Origin: JAIVJN01 sp036732565
GTDB lineage: Bacteria > Acidobacteriota > Vicinamibacteria > Vicinamibacterales > UBA2999
Assembly (NCBI GenBank): GCA_036732565.1
Contig: DAINCF010000314.1
Span: forward strand, 1-8,316
Length of the DNA: 8,316 nucleotides
Direction of reading: 5' to 3'
Made by a program: the position numbers and the translations under genes. The notes beneath the pieces were generated by a model. It saw nothing but the letters and a program-made list of their open reading frames with translations. It searched no databases and was not told the DNA's origin. Shown here piece after piece: positions 1 through 5,813 of the stretch. The stretch's first letter is position 1; every line of letters begins with the position of its first letter.

Positions 1-847
1 CCATCCAGCTTCGCGGCGCGACGTCGCGCATGCGCCGGCCGACTTCGTCGGCCAGCCAGGGGATCGCGCGGAACATGCCGCCGGCCAGGACGGTTGCGAA
101 CTTGTCGCCCCGCATCTCGAGGCGCGTGGCGACCGACTCCGCGCCGACCGTGAGATGCTCGGCGGCCTGACGCAGAATTTCCGCGGCAACGACATCGCCG
201 GACTCGCGCGCGCGGTCGACCAGCCCACCCAGCCCGGCAATCGCCTGCGGACGCAGCCCGCGATCGTAAATCTCACGCACCAGGAGCTCGGGGCCCGTCA
301 CCTGGAAATGATCGCACACCAGTGGCGTGAGCAAGGTCCGCGGCCCTCGGCCGTCCCGCTCGCGCAGTGCAGCGGCAACGGCGTGTCGGCCGATCCAATA
401 GCCCGATCCCTCGTCGCCGAGCATGAAGCCCCAGCCGCCGGCACGCGCCGCGAGTCCACGCTGATTCACGCCGTACTGAATCGACCCGGTGCCCGAGATG
501 ATCACGATGCCCGGATCGTCACCGGCTCCGGCGGCCAGTGCAACGAGCGCGTCGTTGACCACGATCACATTCGTCCGGTATCCGAGCCGGCGGAGGATGT
601 CGCGGACTATCGTCGTGTCCTCGATACGATCGGCGCCAGCCATGCCCAGGCACAGCGCCGAGATGTGCGTCTCCCGTCCGGCGATTGCCTGCTCGATGAC
701 CGAGTGAAGCACCTTCTCGACCTGTAGTTCACCTTCGGTCTGCAGGTTCGCGCCGCCGGCCCGCCCCGTACCGACGATGTGACCGTCGCCATCGGCGAGC
801 AGACAGACCGTCTTCGTCCCGCCCGCATCCAGTCCAAGCACGTGCAT
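1..847 (-). CDS. BadF/BadG/BcrA/BcrD-family amino-sugar kinase (GlcNAc/MurNAc kinase-like), 3' end cut by window edge
   Basis: Reading the minus strand from the ATG at 847 gives 282 residues with no stop before the window edge, so the C-terminus lies outside. The family is usually about 300-330 residues, so roughly 20-50 are missing. The N-terminus has the ATP-phosphate loop LDAGGTKT (6-13). VVND follows, with Asp99 as the likely catalytic acid, then ISGTGS (117-122) as the second phosphate loop, the family block GGWGFMLGDEGSGYWIG (137-153) and LAGGMF (254-259). These features identify the ASKHA kinases annotated as N-acetylglucosamine kinase, which include Clostridium MurK acting on MurNAc and GlcNAc. 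The product should be cytosolic and phosphorylate an imported amino sugar with ATP. It is divergent from a glycosidase-symporter-hydrolase set, which fits salvage of peptidoglycan or chitin sugars. No clear Shine-Dalgarno precedes the ATG, but the ASKHA motif begins a few residues later, which fixes the start. The family is certain; GlcNAc versus MurNAc specificity cannot be read from sequence. Confidence 0.9.
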   Translation of the reverse strand, partial: MHVLGLDAGGTKTVCLLADGDGHIVGTGRAGGANLQTEGELQVEKVLHSVIEQAIAGRETHISALCLGMAGADRIEDTTIVRDILRRLGYRTNVIVVNDALVALAAGAGDDPGIVIISGTGSIQYGVNQRGLAARAGGWGFMLGDEGSGYWIGRHAVAAALRERDGRGPRTLLTPLVCDHFQVTGPELLVREIYDRGLRPQAIAGLGGLVDRARESGDVVAAEILRQAAEHLTVGAESVATRLEMRGDKFATVLAGGMFRAIPWLADEVGRRMRDVAPRSWM

Positions 848-882
848 CCGCGTCGAGTTTTCCACAGGATCGCAACTTCATT

Positions 883-932
883 GAAGGGGTCTGACCCCTT
901 GTCTCAGTTTCTTAGAAGAGGTCTGCCCTTTG
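883..932. repeat. REP-like palindrome plus a degenerate second copy
   Basis: Positions 884-900 form a perfect palindrome with 8-bp arms, AAGGGGTC and GACCCCTT, around one central T. About 32 bp further on, 915-932 repeats the same motif in degenerate form: GAAGAGGTCTGCCCTTTG against GAAGGGGTCTGACCCCTTG, with one substitution, one missing base and a shifted T run. The core GGGGTCTGACCCC resembles repetitive extragenic palindromes scattered through many high-GC genomes, some of them mobilised by RAYT (TnpA-REP) enzymes. The intergenic position fits. The hairpin would form in transcripts of either strand. No other copy was seen in this window, so genome-wide repetition is an inference. Confidence 0.6.
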
Positions 933-935
933 TGC

Positions 936-944
936 TGGTATGTT
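936..944 (+). promoter_or_regulatory. Possible extended -10 promoter element of the GHL10 gene
   Basis: TGG followed by TATGTT matches the extended -10 pattern TGnTAnnnT. It places the transcription start near 951, about 11 nt before the ATG at 962. No recognisable -35 hexamer lies 16-18 bp upstream, which is tolerated at extended -10 promoters. No Shine-Dalgarno lies between the predicted start site and the ATG. Overlapping alternatives such as TACATT (944-949) exist, so the assignment is tentative. Confidence 0.35.
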
Positions 945-961
945 ACATTTACACGTTTGCG

Positions 962-2224
962 ATGCGTCCAGTGAACCACACTCGCCTGTTGCTCGCGTGT
1001 GCCGCGGTCTTCACGCTCTTTTCGACGAGCGGACCGTCGAGCGTCAGAGCGCAGACGGCTGCGCCGCGACCCGCCAGCGAAGTGCGAGCCCTCTGGGTCA
1101 CGCGGACCACCCTGACTTCACCGGAATCGATCGCGCGCATGATTCGCGCCGCGCAGGCGGGTGGATTCAATACGCTGCTGGTGCAAGTGCGCGGTCGTGG
1201 CGACGCGTACTACCTCGGCACCGCGGAGCCGCGCGCCAGCGACCTCGCGGGTCGGCCAGGCTTCGACCCGCTCGCGACCATCCTCGAGCAAGGGCACGCC
1301 GCCGGGCTCCGCGTGCATGCCTGGGTTGCCGTCAACCTGGTGTCGAGTGCGTTCGAGCTGCCCGCGTCACGCCAGCACGTGCTCTATCGGCAGCCTGACT
1401 GGCTGATGGTGCCGCGCGAGATTGCCGCCGAGATGCGCCGCGTCAGCCCGCGGAGTCCGGAGTACATCGGACGCATCGCGCGATGGACACGCGCCAACTC
1501 GACGACCGTCGAGGGCCTCTATACTTCGCCGCTGCACGCGGGAGTCGTCGACCACGTGGCGACGGTCGTCAAGGAGCTGGTCACGAAGTACGACGTCGAC
1601 GGCGTCCACCTCGACTACATCAGATTCCCCAACGACGACTTCGACTACAGCCGTGGCGCACTCGAGCAGTTCAAGGCGGACGTGCAGCCGCACCTCACGC
1701 CAGCCGAGCGCCGCGCCACCAACGCACAGGAAGCGCGGGATCCGTTTGCCTACATCAACGCCTATCCCGATCGGTGGTCCACCTTCCGTCGATCGCGACT
1801 GACCGCGCTGGTCATGCGGTTGCGCACCGTCATCAAGACCGCCCGACCATCGACAACTGTCAGCGCGGCCGTCGTGCCCGACGCCGAGCAGGCACTGCAC
1901 GAACGGCATCAGGATTGGCGCACCTGGCTCGATCAGGGTCTGATCGATGTGCTTTGCCCGATGGCGTACTCGGCCGACGCGCAGGTGTTCGCGCGACAGA
2001 TCGCCGCCGCGCAGGCGTTGGCCGGCGATCGTCCCGTCTGGGCCGGCGTCGGCGCCTATCGACTGCCGGCCGCGCAGACGGTCGCCCACATCGCCGCCGC
2101 CCGGCGGCTGGGCACCGCGGGCATCGCGCTCTTCTCTTACGACGCGCTGATCGCGCCCCCCAACAGCGCGGCATTTCTCCAGGACATCGGCCGCGTCGCC
2201 TTCGGCCTCGGATCGCATCATTGA
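962..2224 (+). CDS. Secreted GHL10-type (family 10-like) glycosyl-hydrolase-like protein
   Basis: This encodes 420 residues from the ATG at 962. The open frame extends upstream to 779, but that would read through the REP palindrome and into the kinase gene. Starting at 962 gives a proper Sec signal: basic start, hydrophobic LLLACAAVFTLF (9-20) and a likely cleavage after VRA at 28-30. The mature part opens with EVRALWVT (40-47) and GGFNTLLVQVRGRGDAYY (67-84). It continues with LRVHAWVAV (116-124), YDVDGVHLDYIRFP (210-223), IDVLCPMAY (328-336) and GIALFSY (387-393). This is the strand order of the TIM barrel in the GHL10/DUF187 family. Asp218 and the Tyr-Arg after it are candidate active-site residues. 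Members are poorly characterised and presumed to cleave bacterial polysaccharide. Next to a symporter, an AmiE-like hydrolase and an amino-sugar kinase, a role outside the cytoplasm in freeing peptidoglycan-derived sugars is plausible but unproven. The next gene starts 58 bp downstream. Confidence 0.88.
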   Translation: MRPVNHTRLLLACAAVFTLFSTSGPSSVRAQTAAPRPASEVRALWVTRTTLTSPESIARMIRAAQAGGFNTLLVQVRGRGDAYYLGTAEPRASDLAGRPGFDPLATILEQGHAAGLRVHAWVAVNLVSSAFELPASRQHVLYRQPDWLMVPREIAAEMRRVSPRSPEYIGRIARWTRANSTTVEGLYTSPLHAGVVDHVATVVKELVTKYDVDGVHLDYIRFPNDDFDYSRGALEQFKADVQPHLTPAERRATNAQEARDPFAYINAYPDRWSTFRRSRLTALVMRLRTVIKTARPSTTVSAAVVPDAEQALHERHQDWRTWLDQGLIDVLCPMAYSADAQVFARQIAAAQALAGDRPVWAGVGAYRLPAAQTVAHIAAARRLGTAGIALFSYDALIAPPNSAAFLQDIGRVAFGLGSHH

Positions 2225-2228
2225 AACC

Positions 2229-2249
2229 CGGCGCCGCCTGGCGGTGCCG
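2229..2249 (+). terminator. Hairpin just after the GHL10 stop (weak terminator or processing site)
   Basis: Bases 2229-2237 can pair with 2241-2249: nine pairs, one of them G-U, around a 3-nt CTG loop, starting five bases after the stop codon. No T tract follows, so this is not a standard intrinsic terminator. It may attenuate transcription or protect the 3' end of the upstream message, giving separate levels for the glycosidase and the symporter. In such GC-rich DNA a stem of this size can occur by chance. Confidence 0.3.
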
Positions 2250-2261
2250 ACTACGAGAGCG

Positions 2262-2270
2262 TGGTAGCCT
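2262..2270 (+). promoter_or_regulatory. Possible extended -10 element upstream of the symporter gene
   Basis: TGG followed by TAGCCT has the same TGGTAnnnT layout as the element ahead of the GHL10 gene. It would start transcription near 2277, about 6 nt before the ATG at 2283. No -35 is visible. With the preceding hairpin, it would let the symporter-hydrolase pair be transcribed separately. The match is short and the support weak. Confidence 0.22.
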
Positions 2271-2282
2271 GGGCGCCGCGGC

Positions 2283-3740
2283 ATGACGCTGACCTGGGCC
2301 GACTACCTCGTCATCGGCGGCTATCTCGCCGCCATCACGGTGTTCGGCTCCTGGTTCGCGCGCTTCCAGAAAACCACCCGCGACTATTTCCTGACCGATC
2401 GCAGCGTCCCCTGGTGGGCCGTGTGCTTCACCATCGTCGCCACCGAGACGAGCACGTTGACGTTCATCGGCGTACCCGCGTCGGCGTACACCGGCAACAT
2501 GACGTTCCTCCAGCTCGTGGCCGGCTACATCATCGGCCGCGTGATCATCAGCCTGCTCTTCATCCCCGCGTACTTCCGGGGCGATCTCTTCACCTCGTAC
2601 GAGCTCCTGCAGCGACGCTTCGGCGGACGGGTCACCGCGCTCGCCGCGGTGATCTTCCTGATTACACGGTCGCTGGCTGATGGCGTGCGCCTGTTCGCCA
2701 CCGCCCTCGTGATCGCGGTGGTCACGCAGGTGCCGGTCACGTGGGTGGTCATCGTGCTCGGCGCGGCGATGGTCGTGTACACGGTCAGAGGCGGAGTGTC
2801 CGCGGTCATTTGGACCGACGTCGTGCAGATGTTCGTCTATGCCGCTGGCGCGGCCGTCACCGCCTGGGCGGTCTACAGTCGAATCGAGGGTGGATGGCCG
2901 GAAATCGCGCGCGTCGCCGGCGCCGCGGGCAAGTTCACCATCCTCGACCTGTCCTTCGACCTCACGCGACCGTATACGTTGTGGGCCGGTATCTGCGGCG
3001 GTGTGGCGCTCACGCTGGCCACGCATGGGACCGACCAGTACTTGGTGCAGCGTCTGCTGTCGGCACGTAGCGCGGCCGCCGCCTCCCGCGGGATCGTGCT
3101 GAGCGGATTCCTGGTCTTCGCCCAGATGATCGTGTTCCTCCTGATCGGCGTGATGCTGTTCGTGTACTACCAGCAGGTCTCGCTGCCTCGTCCACTCACC
3201 CGCCCAGACGATGTGCTGCCGTTGTTCGTAGTCAGCTCACTCTCGCACGGGCTGGCCGGGTTCATCGTCGCCGCGATCGTCGCGGCCGCGTTGTCACCGT
3301 CGCTGAACGCGATGGCCTCCACGACGATCAGCAACTTCTACCTCCCCTACGTGCGGCCGGACGCCGACCAGGCCAGGCAAATGCGTGTCTCGAAGATCTG
3401 GACCGTGGTGTGGGGGCTGGTCCAAATCGCGCTCGCCGTGGCCGCGCAGTGGATGGACCGATCGGTGCTCGACGCCGGCCTCTCGGTGCTGTCGTTTGCA
3501 TCAGGTGCCGTGCTGGGCGCGTTTCTGCTGGGCACGCTCTCCAGAACGGTGACCGGCGATGACGTGTTCGTCGGCATGCTGGCGGGCCTCGTCGCGATGA
3601 CGGCGGTGTGGCTCTGGACCTCGGTCGCGTTCACCTGGTACGTGCTCATCGGCGCGGTGACGACCTGCGCGATCGCGTGGCTGGCGCGCTGGTTCTCAGC
3701 GGCCACGGTCCGCACCTCTCCTGTCATCGATGATGTTTGA
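2283..3740 (+). CDS. Sodium:solute symporter (SSS family) transporter
   Basis: This 485-residue integral inner-membrane protein has the usual SSS length, and about 13 hydrophobic segments are expected. Family landmarks in order are DYFLTDRSVPWW (34-45) after helix 1, the helix-2 block TETSTLTFIGVPASAYTGN (54-72), VRGGVSAVIWTDVVQ (168-182) and GTDQYLVQRLLSAR (249-262). These are followed by LSPSLNAMASTTISNFYLPY (337-356). Ser338 and Ser340 lie where SSS proteins coordinate the second sodium ion. It should import an organic solute with sodium. SSS members carry sugars, sialic acid, proline and other solutes, so sequence alone does not give the substrate. The divergent amino-sugar kinase and the adjoining AmiE-like hydrolase suggest MurNAc, GlcNAc or a muropeptide. 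The gene overlaps the next one by 11 bp, indicating co-translation. No Shine-Dalgarno is evident, but the ATG is well placed for the first helix. Confidence 0.92.
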   Translation: MTLTWADYLVIGGYLAAITVFGSWFARFQKTTRDYFLTDRSVPWWAVCFTIVATETSTLTFIGVPASAYTGNMTFLQLVAGYIIGRVIISLLFIPAYFRGDLFTSYELLQRRFGGRVTALAAVIFLITRSLADGVRLFATALVIAVVTQVPVTWVVIVLGAAMVVYTVRGGVSAVIWTDVVQMFVYAAGAAVTAWAVYSRIEGGWPEIARVAGAAGKFTILDLSFDLTRPYTLWAGICGGVALTLATHGTDQYLVQRLLSARSAAAASRGIVLSGFLVFAQMIVFLLIGVMLFVYYQQVSLPRPLTRPDDVLPLFVVSSLSHGLAGFIVAAIVAAALSPSLNAMASTTISNFYLPYVRPDADQARQMRVSKIWTVVWGLVQIALAVAAQWMDRSVLDAGLSVLSFASGAVLGAFLLGTLSRTVTGDDVFVGMLAGLVAMTAVWLWTSVAFTWYVLIGAVTTCAIAWLARWFSAATVRTSPVIDDV

Positions 3741-4782
3741 GCGCGCGCGTGCCGTACTCGACCAGTCACGTGCGTCCCGTGTGTTTCCCGCCGCAACCGC
3801 GGAGGTCGGGACGAGCGAAGGGCCGCTGTGGTCCACGGCGGTTGGGCAGCTCACGTTCGACGACTCCGCCGAGCCAGCCGGGTCCACCACCGTGTTCGAT
3901 CTCGCGTCGCTGACGAAGGTCCTGAGCACCGCCACGCTCGCGGCGCGGCTCGTGGAGCAGCGGACGCTCGTGCTCGACGAGCCGATTGCCGAGCGCTTCC
4001 CTGCCTGGGATGGGATCGATCGGGCGATCGTGACGGTGCGCGATCTGCTCGAGCACTCGTCGGGTCTGCCGTCGCATCGACGCTACTTCGAAACGCTGGC
4101 GGGACGCGCCGCGTACGAGTCGGCGATCTGCGCGGAGCCGCTCGCCTACACGCCGCGCTTGCAGTCCGTGTATTCCGATCCGGGGTTCATCCTGCTCGGG
4201 TTTCTGCTCGAGGACGTCGGCGGCGCGTCGCTCGATCGACAGTTCCAGGAGTGGCGCGCGTGGGCCGTCCCCGGCGCCGACATCGCATTCCGTCCTCCAT
4301 CGGCATGGCGGACACGCACGGCGCCAACCGAAGACGCTCCCTGGCGCGGTGGCCTACTGATCGGAGAGGTGCACGACGAGAACGCTGCGGCGCTCGGCGG
4401 AGTGGCAGGACATGCGGGCCTCTTCGGCACCGCCGCCGCGGTCGGCGCATGCGCCAGATGGTGGATGCGCGCGATCGACGGCGCCGTGCCCGAGCTCAGC
4501 GATCGCACCGCACGGACGTTCGCGCGTCGCTCCTCGATCCCCGGCAGCTCGCGTGCCCTTGGCTGGGACACGATGCTCCCGACGTCCTCGTGCGGCACGC
4601 GGTTGTCACCCGAGAGCATCGGTCACACGGGGTTCACCGGCACGTCGCTGTGGATCGATCCGGCGCGCGATCTGTACGTGGTCCTGCTCACCAATCGTGT
4701 GCACCCCACGCGAGCGCATGAAGGCATTCAGGAAGTGCGTCGCGCCTTTCACGACGCGGTGGTCGTCGATCTCAGCGTGTGA
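3730..4782 (+). CDS. Serine hydrolase of the beta-lactamase/AmiE (YbbE)-like family
   Basis: This encodes 350 residues with the penicillin-recognising serine-hydrolase fold. The nucleophile motif is S60-L-T-K63. The second motif is Y147-S-D149, a common variant of YxN. The third is H298-T-G300, in the KTG position. The block GEVHDENAAALGGVAGHAGLFGTA (211-234) is typical, as I recall, of the AmiE/YbbE branch, whose B. subtilis member is an N-acetylmuramyl-L-alanine amidase. It would therefore cut peptide from MurNAc rather than confer antibiotic resistance; esterase or D-peptidase activity is the alternative. The start is ATGATG at 3730/3733 inside the end of the symporter gene. No other ATG, GTG or TTG lies between the in-frame stop at 3658-3660 and 3730, so there is no signal peptide and the enzyme should be cytosolic, unlike secreted AmiE. 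That location suits peptide removal after import. A hairpin follows the stop. Confidence 0.87.
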   Translation: MMFERARAVLDQSRASRVFPAATAEVGTSEGPLWSTAVGQLTFDDSAEPAGSTTVFDLASLTKVLSTATLAARLVEQRTLVLDEPIAERFPAWDGIDRAIVTVRDLLEHSSGLPSHRRYFETLAGRAAYESAICAEPLAYTPRLQSVYSDPGFILLGFLLEDVGGASLDRQFQEWRAWAVPGADIAFRPPSAWRTRTAPTEDAPWRGGLLIGEVHDENAAALGGVAGHAGLFGTAAAVGACARWWMRAIDGAVPELSDRTARTFARRSSIPGSSRALGWDTMLPTSSCGTRLSPESIGHTGFTGTSLWIDPARDLYVVLLTNRVHPTRAHEGIQEVRRAFHDAVVVDLSV

Positions 4783-4792
4783 GGGAAATCGA

Positions 4793-4811
4793 GGACGGCC
4801 GAAAGCCGTCC
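4793..4811. terminator. Bidirectional hairpin terminator between convergent genes
   Basis: GGACGGC (4793-4799) pairs perfectly with GCCGTCC (4805-4811) around a 5-nt CGAAA loop. It lies in the 45-bp gap between two convergent stop codons, 10 bp after the hydrolase stop and 16 bp beyond the pseudopilin stop. Neither side has a strong T run, though the leftward transcript would run into a TCGATTT stretch. A position shared by two converging genes is the best argument for a terminator serving both. Confidence 0.5.
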
Positions 4812-4827
4812 GGCTCGGTCCGCCGTC

Positions 4828-5778
4828 TTAGAGGGGTGGCCTGCCGGTCCCGAATGGTGACGCACCCGACGGTGGTTTCTGACCACCGAGTCCGCCCATG
4901 CCGGCTGGCGGCGGTGGAAACACCGAGGAGCCTGGCCCCATCGAGCCCTGACCAGACCCGGTTCCGCCGGCGCCGAACGGATTGCCCGGCCCACTCTGAC
5001 CCGGCTGCCCCGTCTGCCCTGGCTGCTGCCCCGGCTGCGCCGCGCCTTGGGCGACTTGCGTCATCGCGAACCGCGTACCGACACTCCGACCGCCAAGGTG
5101 CAAGTTCACATCGTTGGCCGTTATCGCCCACTGATCGTAGGTGGTCTCTTGGCCTTTGAACAACCGCAGCGCACTGCCCTTGCTCGCGGAGGTGACGCCG
5201 GTGAGCGGACGCGCGCCATCGGCGCCGCTCTCGGCCGTCGAGATTCTCAGCTTGTCGGTCGCCAACGACTTCGCCGTCGCCAGCGACGATTGCTGCTGTT
5301 GTTGTTGGTCTGGCGTCTGACCTCTCGCCGGCTGTCCGGGCTGCCCGGGCTGCCCGGGCTGTCCGGGCTGTCCTTGCTGCGTTGGCGAGCCGAAGGTCGA
5401 TCCCGCTTGGCCGGACTGCTGAGCTGCGCCAGGAATCGCTTGATTCTGAAAGACGGGCACGAAGTCCTGACCGCTGAGCGGATCCTTGTACTTCTTCCGC
5501 AAGTACCGTTGCTCGATCAGAAAGTCCACGCTGGGCGCGAAGCCGTTGGCGCCACATTGTTTCTTCTGGCAGCGAAACACCGCGAGCGCGTACTGATTCG
5601 CACGGAAGAGGTACTCCTCTTCCTTCTCACGTTGGGCCAGCTGCGACCACGCCGGCAACGCAACGCCCATGAAGATGGACATCAGGGCCATGCCCACGAG
5701 CAGTGTGGCCATGGCGTAGCCGCCCTGTCCACCGCAGCGTTCGCGGAGGCAGAGCTCGCCTTGACCCTCTAAGTTCAT
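4828..5778 (-). CDS. Pseudopilin-like protein with collagen-like (GQP) repeats and a Gly/Pro/Gln-rich tail
   Basis: This encodes 316 residues on the minus strand. GGQGGYAMATLLVGMALMSIFMGVALPAW (16-44) resembles a prepilin: Gly20|Tyr21 as a possible peptidase site, then a hydrophobic helix and an amphipathic stretch QREKEEEYLFRANQYALAV (49-67). Position +5 is Thr, not the usual Glu, as I recall for Acidobacteriota relatives with GYA-LL starts. LRKKYKDPLSGQDF (93-106) and the later SKGSALRLFKGQETTYDQW (199-217) also fit that family. Inserted between them are GQP triplets (136-150) and six Gln (158-163). The tail from about 245 is rich in Gly, Pro and Gln. Cys70 and Cys75 could form a disulfide. 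It is probably anchored in the inner membrane as part of a type II secretion or type IV pilus-like machine, though no other such gene is in view. The frame is open to 6060, but the start is placed at 5778, where a promoter predicts a leaderless mRNA; an AAAGGA also lies 10 nt upstream. Confidence 0.82.
   Translation of the reverse strand: MNLEGQGELCLRERCGGQGGYAMATLLVGMALMSIFMGVALPAWSQLAQREKEEEYLFRANQYALAVFRCQKKQCGANGFAPSVDFLIEQRYLRKKYKDPLSGQDFVPVFQNQAIPGAAQQSGQAGSTFGSPTQQGQPGQPGQPGQPGQPARGQTPDQQQQQQSSLATAKSLATDKLRISTAESGADGARPLTGVTSASKGSALRLFKGQETTYDQWAITANDVNLHLGGRSVGTRFAMTQVAQGAAQPGQQPGQTGQPGQSGPGNPFGAGGTGSGQGSMGPGSSVFPPPPAGMGGLGGQKPPSGASPFGTGRPPL
5331..5375 (-). repeat. 9-bp tandem repeat encoding collagen-like QPG triplets
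   Basis: On the plus strand the unit GCTGTCCGG or GCTGCCCGG repeats four times (5331-5366). A fifth unit, GCTGTCCTT, is degenerate. On the coding strand this reads as Gly-Gln-Pro triplets. The units differ by one synonymous base, so slippage is possible but the array is not perfectly uniform. A gain or loss of one unit would stay in frame and change the linker by three residues. A separate CAA/CAG run for six Gln lies at 5290-5307. Confidence 0.85.
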
Positions 5779-5789
5779 GCGTCTATTAT
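5761..5789 (+). promoter_or_regulatory. Sigma70-type promoter of the lipoprotein gene
   Basis: TTGACC (5761-5766), a 17-bp spacer and TATTAT (5784-5789) each match five of six consensus bases at optimal spacing. The predicted transcription start is near 5796, 11 nt before the GTG at 5807. The ATG at 5777 falls between the -35 and -10, so it would not be in this transcript. The -35 lies inside the start of the divergent pseudopilin gene. Confidence 0.65.
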
Positions 5790-5813
5790 CCTTTACGGCC
5801 CACGACGTGTCAC
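5785..5813 (-). promoter_or_regulatory. Sigma70-type promoter of the pseudopilin gene (leaderless)
   Basis: On the minus strand GTGACA (5813-5808), a 17-bp spacer and GATAAT (5790-5785) each match five of six consensus bases. Counting seven bases past the -10 puts +1 at 5778, the A of the pseudopilin ATG, so the mRNA would be leaderless. The -10 shares bases 5785-5789 with the opposite promoter. Its -35 lies within the first codons of the lipoprotein gene. Confidence 0.6.

Larger units (their letters stand above)
848..961. other. Divergent intergenic region between the kinase and the GHL10 gene
   Basis: These 114 bp separate the divergent starts at 847 and 962 and are visibly richer in A/T than the flanking genes. 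They hold a REP-like palindrome with a degenerate second copy (883-932) and a possible extended -10 element for the rightward gene (936-944). I find no good -35 hexamer in either direction and no convincing -10 for the leftward kinase gene. Confidence 0.7.

Noticed and set aside
155..727. Plus-strand open frame of 190 codons under the kinase gene
   Set aside because: The minus strand encodes a clear ASKHA kinase through the whole stretch. The plus frame has no recognisable motifs and an unnatural composition.
883..900. Intrinsic terminator of an upstream gene
   Set aside because: Both flanking genes read away from this region, so nothing converges on it, and no T tract follows the palindrome.
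779..961. Upstream extension of the GHL10 gene to the ATG at 779
   Set aside because: It would overlap the kinase gene by 69 bp, translate the REP palindrome and bury the signal peptide 60 residues in. The ATG at 962 gives a normal Sec signal.
1860..3026. 388-codon minus-strand open frame, and a similar one at 1367-2284
   Set aside because: They lie antisense to well-supported GHL10 and symporter genes and are rich in Arg, Asp and Gly, as shadow frames in high-GC DNA usually are.
3730..4782. Antibiotic-resistance beta-lactamase
   Set aside because: The enzyme shares the SxxK fold but has no signal peptide, has a YSD second motif and carries the AmiE/YbbE-type block. Its operon context is sugar transport.
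5331..5375. Tandem 9-bp units considered as a CRISPR or other non-coding array
   Set aside because: The units are contiguous with no spacers and code in frame for Gly-Gln-Pro triplets in a supported protein.
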